Part shown: one piece after another, positions 45,370 through 54,512 of the stretch
How positions within the stretch are numbered: position 1 is the first letter of the stretch
Layout: each line of letters opens with the position of its first letter
NCBI GenBank assembly: GCA_031292575.1
Contig: JARLGX010000026.1
Span: 1 to 64,000, forward strand
Direction of reading: 5' to 3'
DNA length: 64,000 nucleotides
From: Paludibacter sp.
Lineage (GTDB): Bacteria > Bacteroidota > Bacteroidia > Bacteroidales > Paludibacteraceae
Notes under the pieces: generated by a model
The model's input: the letters and a program-made list of their open reading frames with translations, nothing else
Database searches by the model: none
What the model was told of the DNA's origin: nothing
Program-made: the position numbers and the translations under genes

Positions 45370-47103
45370 CTACTTTTTTCCCAGTGGAATGAAAATGAAT
45401 TCAATCCCTTTTCCCTTTTTGGGATCTAAGTTACGAGAGTATTTCATGTCTTTGTCGTTGTTCCAATGTTCGAACACACCAAGACTTTTCACTGGTTTTC
45501 CGCCCTGCATATACTTAACGCCTGAAGGAGCATTTTCGGGAGTTGCCATTTCACGTAAAAAATCGTCAGCATTATCACGCACCAATATACGAGGTACATT
45601 GTGATAGGTTGGCTCTGTATTATTTTTGCTTTGTGCATACATAATATCAAGTCCTACAGACTGAATTGCTACACAATCGAACGAAGCCAATAAACATGCC
45701 GGCCATTCGGGGTTTTCGTACGGAACAACTTTGTTATTAAACGGTGGGTTAGGGAAATGCAGTGGATAAGTGCGCCATTTCCGTCCGCAATAAAGTCCAT
45801 CCAGTAAATATAAAATTGTTTTGCCTCCCAAATTTGGAGAAGAAGCCAAATCAACTAATGGAGAAAAAGCATTCTTGGTGCCCATTTTTTTTGTATCCAA
45901 ATAATCGTGCAATTCAGGAGTTCCTTTGATTGAACCAGCATGATTTTTTCCTGACATGGTTACAGCTGTTTGACCTTCATCTCCATCTTCCATGTAATTG
46001 TAAGGATAAGAATGAAGTTTAAGCAGCGCAAAATTTATCATGTAGGTTGCTTCTTTAATCTGTCGAGGAATAAGTTTTGCATCTTTGAAACTTCCGGCTG
46101 AGTAAGTAATTCCTTCAACCCAGTCAGCTGCTTCCAGTCCAGTATAGTCGCCATATCCCGGATTAACAGGTTGTTCTTTTTTAGGATCGCCCCATTGTAA
46201 AAAACGCACATCTTTAAATTCTTTCCAAACAGAGAGAAGCATATAGGGATAAATTTGCCTACGAGCATCATATACAATGATATCTTTTTGTGGTATTCCA
46301 GCCTGATTAACCAATTGTCTAACGAGTGCCAGCACCGTTTGAGGTGATGCATCGGTTTGGTTGTCAACTTTTGATGCGCCGCTGTTGTTCAGGTTAATTT
46401 TCACGGCAACCACTTCCCCTTGTTTATAGCCCTGATTTTCTATTCCCCTGGTATTTTTGTTGTAATATTTGAAAATTTTATCCCAGGCATCCTTATCTTT
46501 CTTTGTTTCGGTAAGCTTTTGAAGAGTTACTGAAAGCATTTCGCTAACCTTGCTTATATCGGTATTTTTGTCCAACCACCATTGATCTTCATCTTTTTTC
46601 CAGTTGCCTGCCCATTTGGTAGCTCGTGGGTCGCGTACCATAACTACACGTCCTGGATAAATTCCAGCAGCAACACCAATAGGTTGGTTAGATGGTCCCG
46701 GCTTCCAATCGAATCCTACTGCTTTAACATAAACAGTGTCGGTAACATTTGCGCCAAAGCTTTTTACAATTCCAAGTGGCATAACTGTAAACCACCCAAT
46801 TAATGCAACCATAGAAGCCACACTACATATAGAAACAACGAGACGATGTTTAGCAAAAACTTTAGCTATTTTCTTAAATACAAACATACTCGAAAGCGTA
46901 GCCGAAAGCCAAATTACAAAAGCACTGGCTATAGGGAAGGCTGCTTGTTGGCAAGGATAAGATGCCCGGCTCGGTTTTGGAATAACTCGTATCAGAAACC
47001 ATATCAAAGCTCCAAGTCCAATGATAAATGCAATGGATTTACTCCAGAGTTTTAAAACAAAAGGACTGATTTTGTTTATAAATTTAATGATTACAGATTT
47101 CAT
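45370..47103 (-). CDS. DUF362-domain membrane-anchored protein
   Basis: This 577-residue protein has three hydrophobic segments in its first 130 residues (SIAFIIGLGALIWFLIRV, AFVIWLSATLSSMFVF and VVSICSVASMVALIGWF) and then a large extracytoplasmic domain. That domain has the DUF362 pattern: VVAVKINLNNSGAS, QAGIPQKDIIVYDA, INFALLKLHSY and SGKNHAGSIKG. DUF362 proteins have no settled function; many are linked to iron-sulfur or redox roles, but no cysteine cluster is visible here. It is separated from its neighbours by gaps of 365 and 548 bp. Confidence 0.85.
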   Translation of the reverse strand: MKSVIIKFINKISPFVLKLWSKSIAFIIGLGALIWFLIRVIPKPSRASYPCQQAAFPIASAFVIWLSATLSSMFVFKKIAKVFAKHRLVVSICSVASMVALIGWFTVMPLGIVKSFGANVTDTVYVKAVGFDWKPGPSNQPIGVAAGIYPGRVVMVRDPRATKWAGNWKKDEDQWWLDKNTDISKVSEMLSVTLQKLTETKKDKDAWDKIFKYYNKNTRGIENQGYKQGEVVAVKINLNNSGASKVDNQTDASPQTVLALVRQLVNQAGIPQKDIIVYDARRQIYPYMLLSVWKEFKDVRFLQWGDPKKEQPVNPGYGDYTGLEAADWVEGITYSAGSFKDAKLIPRQIKEATYMINFALLKLHSYPYNYMEDGDEGQTAVTMSGKNHAGSIKGTPELHDYLDTKKMGTKNAFSPLVDLASSPNLGGKTILYLLDGLYCGRKWRTYPLHFPNPPFNNKVVPYENPEWPACLLASFDCVAIQSVGLDIMYAQSKNNTEPTYHNVPRILVRDNADDFLREMATPENAPSGVKYMQGGKPVKSLGVFEHWNNDKDMKYSRNLDPKKGKGIEFIFIPLGKK

Positions 47104-47651
47104 TTCTATTTGATTTTTATATTAGTTATTAAAATTATTCTCCAAATTTAAATATATTTTCCCAACAAATGTGCTTCTATCATACAGTTTTTTTGAACCT
47201 TAAAGACCTTCTTCGTTAGCATTTGAGAATTTAGTTCCAATAGGACTTATTCCATTTAATATTGAAATATCACCCACCAGAAATGGCGGATAAACGCCTC
47301 CTTTGGACTGAATCGGTTTTTGTAGGGTAAAGAGTTGTAAAAATGAGTCTTTCATTCCAGAAACAAAGGTTATTAGTAATTCTTTTGTTTATATTTTCAC
47401 TTCATAAAAATTGGATTAATACCCTTTAAATTCTGGATATACCCAAGTTTGTCCCTTAATGGTGCTGTTATATTCTTTGTTGTTCACGAACTCTATAACA
47501 TATTTATTTCAATCTTTTAAACCAGGCGATCTTAAATTCCGACTTCAATCGACTGTAGCAAAATAGTTTAACCTGATTATTATTGTTTTAAGTTGTGAAT
47601 GGTGAATAAGAACTATTCTATTAAACCGGTTTTGTCTGTCGGTCTAAAAAA
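47104..47651. other. Gene-poor stretch, possible gene relics
   Basis: The minus strand contains short coding-like pieces, for example EFVNNKEYNSTIKGQTWVYP near 47420-47500 and FTLQKPIQSKGGVYPPFLVG near 47270-47350, each soon interrupted by stops. They suggest a decayed gene of unknown type. A CAAATTTA at 47143-47150 reads as a -7 box for the DUF362 gene on the minus strand, without a good -33. Confidence 0.35.
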
Positions 47652-49865
47652 TCATTTCTCCACCCTTATTAATCTTACCCCATGAGGTGCCAGTTTGAAA
47701 CTCAGCATTTCATCAGACGGTTTAATATCGTGCTGACGCCATACGTCCCTAAATTTTTTATAGTCTTTCAAAACAGGATCTGAAACAGCAAGTTCGACAG
47801 TCTGGGATTCATCTGAAACATTAAAAAATCCTATTGCTTTGCCTCCATCCTTCAATTCCTTTACCCAAATCTGGTACTTTTCCTTCTTAATGTATTGTCG
47901 TGCACTCTTTCCTAAAGCATCCTGATTAATGGCCAGAACTTCAGCATTGGTTAGCAGATTTAATGTAAACTTATCAAGGTTACCCATATCGCAGCCAATC
48001 AATAATGGCGATGCCAACAGACTCCAAAGACTAACATGCGTGTATTGCTCATCAAAAGTAAGACGACTGTTATGAATGCTGGGACCCCAGCCTACCCTAC
48101 CAACAACCAACATATCCGGGTCATTAAAATGTCCCGGCTGTGCGTAGGGTGCCATTTCATTTTGATTAAAACCGATAGATGACATACTCTGCCAAGTATC
48201 AGTTATATCACCAGTTGTACGCCAACTGTTACCACCTACTTTAGCACCCCATTTCCAAACTTCGTTCCATCCATACTGACAAAAGCTAAACAGGATATCA
48301 CGATTAACTTTGTCAAGTGAATTACGCATTATTTGGTAAGGCTTCATGGCTGTAGCCAAATCAGGGTTACCTGATGTTATTTCAGAATAAGTGCACCAAT
48401 CATATTTCAAATAGTCAACACCCCAATCTCCATATGTTTTTGCATCCTGATCTTCATGCTGCCAGCTGGCCAAATACCCACCACAGGTACGTGGCCCCGG
48501 ACTGGAATAAATACCAAAGTGCAAGCCCAGACCGTGAACATAATCAGCAAGACCCTTCATATCCGGAAATTTGGCATTGGTTGCTATTTCTCCGTTATTC
48601 AATCGTTTTTCAGATTCCCAACCATCATCAATATTAATATATGACCAGCCATAGGCACTTAATTTATCGGCCATAGCTTTGGCTGATGTCCTGACTTTAG
48701 TTTCATTAACGCTCAAACCCCATGCGTTCCAACTATTCCAGCCCAATGCAGGGGTTAAACCAATTTCATCCCCGACTACAAAACTGATTTTTTTTGTGTT
48801 GCTACCCAACTTGTTACTTACAACAAATGTAACTGGATATTCAGCTCTTTGAGTTATACTGCCTGTTATAATACCTGTTGAAGCATCAAGTGTAAGCCCT
48901 GAGGGCAAACCCTTTGCTTTATAGCTTAAAGGTTTTTGACCTGTAGCCGGTATCAGATATATTAGCGGATGTCCAGGGCGGATACCATAGACATCAGGTC
49001 CGTTAATTTTAGGCTTCTCGGAAGCAACAGGAGTAAGAATATAGGGCGTGCTTTCTGTCAGAGAAATTTTTTTGCCTGTTTTTTCATCCGTAAATGTATA
49101 ATCAATGACTAACGATTTTTCAATTAACGGAAGCTGATATTTGTTCGTATAAGGTTTACCTGCTGTAAACTCCACTTTTTCGGTTTTTTCATCAATTATG
49201 TCCCTTGTCTCAGGATCGGTAACTTTAATTACAAGTTTACCCTTATAATCATATCGATTTTTTGCTACCAACATTATTTGTCTACTCAGACTTTTATCCG
49301 CGTATTCATAATCGTTGTGGGCATCAAAATGAACGCCTGCCATTACATCGTCTGTACCAATATTCAAATTTGAGCCATATACGCCGCCATCACCAGCAAC
49401 ATCATAAATTCGAATAGACAGTACATTTTCTTTATCCCACAAAATAGCAGGATTGTTTCTTGAAATTGTATAACTGCGCAACCCAAACCGACCGTCTTTT
49501 ATAGTACCTACACCACTGTTATCATATTCACCTATCAAAATGCCATTAAGGTAAACTTCGTCATTATCGTCGGCATAACCAAGGTTAAACACTACGCTAT
49601 CCTTAAAAAATGCTTCTTTTGTTATAGATGAAGGAATAACAACATGAAGGCGATACCATCCAAAACCATCGTGATTGGGGTAGCCTTGTTTCTCCCAACT
49701 TTTTGTTATATCCACATTTTGCCAGGTGTTATCATTATAACCCGGCGACGACCATTGAACAGAATCGCCAATGGCCAATTTCCAGCCATTCATTAATGAG
49801 ATGTTTTGTGCACCAGTTTTAAGAAATAAGGCTATTAAAAACAAAAGGATCAGTGTTTTCTTCAT
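47652..49865 (-). CDS. Glycoside hydrolase family 27 alpha-galactosidase, multidomain
   Basis: This 737-residue exported enzyme (signal up to KTGAQ) has an N-terminal jelly-roll carbohydrate-binding-like domain (about 25-180), a linker domain, an Ig-like putative domain (about 290-365), a GH27 TIM barrel beginning PALGWNSWNAWGL at 372, and a C-terminal beta domain. NIDDGWE is at 411-417, and the predicted nucleophile is Asp489 in YLKYDWCTY. GH27 enzymes are retaining alpha-galactosidases or related enzymes. It is the last gene of a closely spaced seven-gene minus-strand run. Confidence 0.94.
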   Translation of the reverse strand: MKKTLILLFLIALFLKTGAQNISLMNGWKLAIGDSVQWSSPGYNDNTWQNVDITKSWEKQGYPNHDGFGWYRLHVVIPSSITKEAFFKDSVVFNLGYADDNDEVYLNGILIGEYDNSGVGTIKDGRFGLRSYTISRNNPAILWDKENVLSIRIYDVAGDGGVYGSNLNIGTDDVMAGVHFDAHNDYEYADKSLSRQIMLVAKNRYDYKGKLVIKVTDPETRDIIDEKTEKVEFTAGKPYTNKYQLPLIEKSLVIDYTFTDEKTGKKISLTESTPYILTPVASEKPKINGPDVYGIRPGHPLIYLIPATGQKPLSYKAKGLPSGLTLDASTGIITGSITQRAEYPVTFVVSNKLGSNTKKISFVVGDEIGLTPALGWNSWNAWGLSVNETKVRTSAKAMADKLSAYGWSYINIDDGWESEKRLNNGEIATNAKFPDMKGLADYVHGLGLHFGIYSSPGPRTCGGYLASWQHEDQDAKTYGDWGVDYLKYDWCTYSEITSGNPDLATAMKPYQIMRNSLDKVNRDILFSFCQYGWNEVWKWGAKVGGNSWRTTGDITDTWQSMSSIGFNQNEMAPYAQPGHFNDPDMLVVGRVGWGPSIHNSRLTFDEQYTHVSLWSLLASPLLIGCDMGNLDKFTLNLLTNAEVLAINQDALGKSARQYIKKEKYQIWVKELKDGGKAIGFFNVSDESQTVELAVSDPVLKDYKKFRDVWRQHDIKPSDEMLSFKLAPHGVRLIRVEK

Positions 49866-49899
49866 GTTTTTGTAAGAGTTTATTATTGATTTAAACTTA

Positions 49900-52032
49900 T
49901 CATCTGGTTGTTATTATTAATTTTTTACCCTGCTTCAATTTCTCATCAGAAATAAAATAGCCATCCAATTTTTTACCTCCGTATGAAATGTTGGTAATTT
50001 TTTTGCCCGAATTCTCCTTTTGAATGGTAAATGTAGTCTGATCATTGAGCTTAACATCAACTTTATCGAATAATGGAACTGTGATGATATATTCTGGGTC
50101 GGCCGGCGAGAAAGTGTATAACCCAATGGCATTGAAAACATACCACGACGACATTTCACCTGCATCGTCCATTCCCGGATATGCCAGATGTACCTTGCCC
50201 ATACCGTAAAAATGGTTCATTATGCTATCTAAGTATATCTGGCATTTCTCCTGCTTGTCTACAAAATAATACATGTATGGAAAATTATGGTCGGGCTGGT
50301 TACCTTGGCAATATTGACCAATAAAAGCTGAGATGTTATCAGCTTCCTGTCCTGTATAAGGAGTCGTAAAAAGCTGATCCAACTTTTTCTCAAAAGCCTC
50401 GTTGCTACCATAAAGTGCCACCAACCCTTTCGGATCGTGAGGTGCAAAAAATGATGACTGCCAGGCGTTGGCCTCGCGGTACATATATTCGTAGTAAATA
50501 TAAGTAGGATCGAATTTTTTAACCCAGTCGCCATTAGCCAGTCGCCCACGCATAAAGCCGGTGGATTTGTCGAACACATTTTTATAATTACCGGTCCGTT
50601 TCATCAACATGCGATAATTGGCAGTATCGCCCAGTTGTTTGGCAAGCAAGGCAACGGCATAATCGTCGTAAGCATATTCGAGCGTTTTGGTAACCCCTGC
50701 ATTGGCTACAGTTTGAAGAACAGGGTTTTCCAAATCTTGTTCAGGAACATATCCCTTCTCGATATATTCCAATATATGTGGCCGGCTTTTGTTTTCAAGT
50801 GTAGCATTGCGCAGAAGCAGATTGTATGCACTCTTCACATCGTAATCCCGAATTCCTCTCAAATACGATCCGGCAATAAAAACAGCTGCATGGTCACCAT
50901 GAAAAAAGGTAGGCATAAATCCGCTTTTCTCCCCTTTATCAATCAATGACTTAATAACATCGGCAGTAACCTGAGGTGATAGCAGACCCAACAAGACTAA
51001 TTTGTTGCGATAATCGTCCCACAACGAAGGTTCGGTGTAATAATTAAACCCTTTATTCACCACATTTCCTACCTGATCAGTGAAATCGCCGTTTGCATCG
51101 CTTCGCAACGCCGGCCAAAGAAACGACCTGTAAAGAGTTGAATAAAATAAACCCTTTTGTCTTTCGGTGCCGCCTTTTACCACTATTTTGGACAATAAAT
51201 TATCCCATGTTTTGGTAGACTCTTGTCTAACCTGAGCAAAACTCTTTCCGAGCATTTCTTTTTCCAGATTCTCTTTTGCATTTTTCACACTTACAAACGA
51301 AAAACCGATTTGAATTTCTAACGGTTTCTTTTCATCAACAAATTGAACCAATGAAGCTAAGTCTTTATCGTCCTTTTTCAGAACCTCAATCTTCTTAATT
51401 TTATGATTGGTCACCGCATAAAAATACATTTTTTCGCTATTTTGTTGAAAGCCGCTAAAAATATTATCGCCTTCTTTTTCGAGCTTCCAATCCTTGACAT
51501 TTTCATTCGATTTAGATAAGTTGGCAAGTAACTCTTTATGTTCACCGGGCTTAAAGGTATATTTATGAAAAGCACAACGTAAAGTAGAAGTTAACTCGGC
51601 ATTTACCCCATATCGTGGCAAATAAACCTGATAATACCCTGGATGCGCCGACTCGTTTTTGTGGCTGAAAGAAGAACTATAATTATCGAGGATAACTTCG
51701 CCCGTAACCGGCATCAGTGGAATATGACCCAAGTTCCAGTGACCTTTGCTGGTATGTGCAAAACCGTAGATAACCGTATCTTCGTATTGATAGCCTGAAC
51801 CGCTATGAAACTTGGTGATGGGCGTTAACTGCACCATTGCATTGGGCACCGACGATCCGGGAAATACCTCGGCACCCCAGGTACGATGAGTAGGCCGGTA
51901 GCCAATGTCGATGCTATCCCATAAGGTAGCAGTTCCTAAAAAAGGATTTACATAGTTGGTAAAATGCTTTTGTGCTTGTGAAAAAGCAATAGTAGCAAGT
52001 AGGAAAACAGCAGTAAAAAAGTTCTTGATCAT
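49900..52032 (-). CDS. Glycoside hydrolase family 92 alpha-mannosidase, copy 1
   Basis: This 710-residue exported protein (signal AVFLLATIAFSQAQ) is a calcium-dependent GH92 enzyme: N-terminal beta-sandwich with YVNPFLGT, KGHWNLGHIPLMPVTG, then an alpha/alpha barrel. The predicted catalytic acid is Glu in YREANAWQSSFFAPHD near residue 519, and the base region is DDAGEMSSWYVFNA near 622. The usual GNEP motif reads GNQP here (near 577), an unusual change near the calcium site. The predicted reaction is inverting removal of alpha-linked mannose. It lies between GH76 and GH27 genes. Confidence 0.94.
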   Translation of the reverse strand: MIKNFFTAVFLLATIAFSQAQKHFTNYVNPFLGTATLWDSIDIGYRPTHRTWGAEVFPGSSVPNAMVQLTPITKFHSGSGYQYEDTVIYGFAHTSKGHWNLGHIPLMPVTGEVILDNYSSSFSHKNESAHPGYYQVYLPRYGVNAELTSTLRCAFHKYTFKPGEHKELLANLSKSNENVKDWKLEKEGDNIFSGFQQNSEKMYFYAVTNHKIKKIEVLKKDDKDLASLVQFVDEKKPLEIQIGFSFVSVKNAKENLEKEMLGKSFAQVRQESTKTWDNLLSKIVVKGGTERQKGLFYSTLYRSFLWPALRSDANGDFTDQVGNVVNKGFNYYTEPSLWDDYRNKLVLLGLLSPQVTADVIKSLIDKGEKSGFMPTFFHGDHAAVFIAGSYLRGIRDYDVKSAYNLLLRNATLENKSRPHILEYIEKGYVPEQDLENPVLQTVANAGVTKTLEYAYDDYAVALLAKQLGDTANYRMLMKRTGNYKNVFDKSTGFMRGRLANGDWVKKFDPTYIYYEYMYREANAWQSSFFAPHDPKGLVALYGSNEAFEKKLDQLFTTPYTGQEADNISAFIGQYCQGNQPDHNFPYMYYFVDKQEKCQIYLDSIMNHFYGMGKVHLAYPGMDDAGEMSSWYVFNAIGLYTFSPADPEYIITVPLFDKVDVKLNDQTTFTIQKENSGKKITNISYGGKKLDGYFISDEKLKQGKKLIITTR

Positions 52033-52112
52033 GATTTTTTTGTATTATATTCTGCATAAAAAGCAGATTTGACGTATGGCAAGCCATTCGCCGAATCTGT
52101 CTTTTTAATTAT

Positions 52113-53282
52113 TCATTTTGAAAGCTTATCTAAGCTTGACAAGTTTTTTCCCGTCAAATCATAATGATTTTCCAACCAAGCAAAGCGTGCCAGAATTTCC
52201 AACATTCCCCCCTGCTCCACTAAGTTATAAACACCATCTCTACCCACAAACAATCCCTGTTCATTCTTTTCTTTGAGCAAAGCGTGATCCAGGCATTTTT
52301 TAAATCCAAGAATGTATTTGGTATCTTTGTTGTATTTCAACAAATGTTGGTAAGCACGCAATAATACAGCATTGAACCAATAGCCATCTCTAAATGCATC
52401 GCGTCCATAAAAGAATAGAAGAGAAGCATCTGCAATTTCAACCGCATTTGTTAAATATTTTTTATTCCCAGTGCATTCGTATAAATAAATATTCGATTGG
52501 AGCATAGTTCCTGTGTTGTAGGATAATGTTCCTTTATCAATACTTCCATCTTTAGTTCTGATGTTATCATAATATAATTTGGATGGAGCTTGTAGCTTTT
52601 CATTGGTCCAATTAAATAATATCAATGCGGTATCAAGGTAATTTTTATTTTTTGTTGCCTTATACATTTGAAGCGCAACCAATACACCCGGCCCATTCGA
52701 ACATGTATTTTTAGTGCTTTTAGAGCCTTCCTTCCAATACAATCCACCTCCCAGTACATTATCATATTCAGTCATCATGAATTCGTATATTTCTTTTCCT
52801 AGTGCTAAATCTGATTTCTTTTTTGTTCGGGCATAAGCATCCAAGGCTGCAATACCAATCCATTGATTATCGTCTACATAACGTTCGCCTGGTTTAAGTT
52901 TCATAATATAATCAGAATAACCCGGTTTTGGAGGAGCTGGATTACGATAATTACTCATGTTTTCAAGTAGTGGCTCCATAAGTTTTTCAGTCGGTTCAAG
53001 CTTTTCAATTTCATTAGCAGCTTGATACATTGCGCATAATGACCACAAATAAGTGTATTGGCGAATGTAGTCGCCTTTTTTTTCTCGTTTTGCAGGATCA
53101 AGTTCTACAAAATAAAATCCAGAGGCTTTATCATAAAAATTTTTCTGAATAGCAACTTGAAGCGATTGCATAGCTTTTTTGTAATAGTCATTTTTGATTT
53201 TAATACTTTTTTCTGCTAAAAGTAAGGTTGTGCATGACATCATAAAGAAAGCAAGAAGAAGACTTTTTTTAAGAATTTTCAT
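52113..53282 (-). CDS. Glycoside hydrolase family 76 alpha-1,6-mannanase-like
   Basis: This 389-residue exported protein (signal ending near TLLLAEKS) has the alpha/alpha-barrel of GH76. The paired aspartates Asp137-Asp138 in RYVDDNQWIGIAALDAY match the family's catalytic pair, and TCSNGPGVLVALQMYKATK plus LSYNTGTMLQSNIYLYECTG are conserved. GH76 endo-enzymes cut the alpha-1,6-mannan backbone, for instance of yeast mannan, which suits the two GH92 neighbours. It lies 72 bp after a beta-propeller gene. Confidence 0.92.
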   Translation of the reverse strand: MKILKKSLLLAFFMMSCTTLLLAEKSIKIKNDYYKKAMQSLQVAIQKNFYDKASGFYFVELDPAKREKKGDYIRQYTYLWSLCAMYQAANEIEKLEPTEKLMEPLLENMSNYRNPAPPKPGYSDYIMKLKPGERYVDDNQWIGIAALDAYARTKKKSDLALGKEIYEFMMTEYDNVLGGGLYWKEGSKSTKNTCSNGPGVLVALQMYKATKNKNYLDTALILFNWTNEKLQAPSKLYYDNIRTKDGSIDKGTLSYNTGTMLQSNIYLYECTGNKKYLTNAVEIADASLLFFYGRDAFRDGYWFNAVLLRAYQHLLKYNKDTKYILGFKKCLDHALLKEKNEQGLFVGRDGVYNLVEQGGMLEILARFAWLENHYDLTGKNLSSLDKLSK

Positions 53283-53354
53283 AAGTGGTGAATTAATTTT
53301 AAATTATTATAGATAGTTAGTATTCAATTATTTTCATGAAATGAAAGTAGTATT

Positions 53355-54470
53355 TTAGTGTTGCGATTCGCCAGGCATTTCAGGAATACCTGGATCATTC
53401 AGTACTTGAACCGTAGTCACCGGACCAAGAGTTTTCCAATCTTGCAAAACCCATACAACTTTCTTGTCCTGACTTACTTCCACCATTTGTGGTCCATTAC
53501 CATTATTGTCGCCCCGTGAGGTAAAAATGGTATTGCCATTTACTAATCGAGTACAAGTCTGAGGAGGAGTGGCAAAACGATATACTAAAGGTAAATCATT
53601 TTTGGTACTAAATTGCCATACCGTATCTTTATTTACGTTTAGTTCTACCGTCAAGTTATCAGCTTCATTTGTAATCAAGGTATTACCATTTTTCAAACGG
53701 AGTGCCGACCAAGGCAATTTACATTTTACTTTCCATATTTCATTGAAGTCTTTATCATATTCAGCTACATAACCCAATCCAAATACTGACAGAAGATAAG
53801 TACCCTGAGCGGTAACACGAGCTCGTCGGTATTGCCCGTGAATTCCATCTGGATTTGCCGGCAAACTGTATGGCAATTCGTGTTCCACTTCAGTCTTTCC
53901 TGTTTTAATATTGACTACCATTAATTTGGGAGGTAATCCATTCATCACAAACATAACCTTGTCCAATCCGATAGGTTGGCAGGTATGAATTTCGGTATGA
54001 TTGACACCCGACTCCTTGTTGCAATCATAACGCCATATTACTTTTTTATCGGGAGTAATTTCAGCAACGTATTCCATCCGTGAAAATAAGATATTACCAT
54101 TTGATAGCATCCAGACATCGTCGTATTCGTAGCTCGTACCAGTGGAATAAGTCCAAACTGCTTTCCCATCTTTAATCAGAAACATTTTGTCGTAATTTTC
54201 ACCCACTACGAGCATTGGGTGTTGTGCCAAACCTTTGCCGGGCAGATTATCAGGTGTTACTCCTTTAGTCCAACCGCCTGCAGGTGCAAAGGTTTCGTCG
54301 ACTCCAAGTACTGGAACATTGGGAGCCGTAAAACGATCGAGCACGCTCATGCACGGTGTTTGAATAATCAAATGATTTCGTTTAGACATGACATTCTCCT
54401 TCGCAGAAAGGATGGTAGCTGGAATGGCCAAACCCAAACCCAACAGAATTTTACTTTGAATGCTATTCAT
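53355..54470 (-). CDS. Exported beta-propeller protein, copy 2
   Basis: This 371-residue protein has a signal-like start (LGLGLAIPATILSA) and propeller blades KDGKAVWTYS, SNGNILFSRMEYV, DKKVIWRYD and NGNTLITNEADN. It parallels the 335-residue protein at 42458-43465, including EIHTCQPIG and the final DKKVVWVLQDW (the other copy has TKKVVWVLRSW). The function is unknown. Its position between GH76 and GH2 genes ties it to glycan use, perhaps binding a glycan or sensing it. Confidence 0.82.
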   Translation of the reverse strand: MNSIQSKILLGLGLAIPATILSAKENVMSKRNHLIIQTPCMSVLDRFTAPNVPVLGVDETFAPAGGWTKGVTPDNLPGKGLAQHPMLVVGENYDKMFLIKDGKAVWTYSTGTSYEYDDVWMLSNGNILFSRMEYVAEITPDKKVIWRYDCNKESGVNHTEIHTCQPIGLDKVMFVMNGLPPKLMVVNIKTGKTEVEHELPYSLPANPDGIHGQYRRARVTAQGTYLLSVFGLGYVAEYDKDFNEIWKVKCKLPWSALRLKNGNTLITNEADNLTVELNVNKDTVWQFSTKNDLPLVYRFATPPQTCTRLVNGNTIFTSRGDNNGNGPQMVEVSQDKKVVWVLQDWKTLGPVTTVQVLNDPGIPEMPGESQH

Positions 54471-54512
54471 ATTTTATATTTATTTGAATAAGAAATTATT
54501 ACTTTTAATACG

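Noticed and set aside
49900-52032. Reading copy 1 of GH92 as a mannose-1-phosphate-type uncapping enzyme because of a Gln in GNQP
   Set aside because: The Gln substitution known for that activity is at the catalytic-acid position, which here is still Glu (EANAW); GNQP is a different site.
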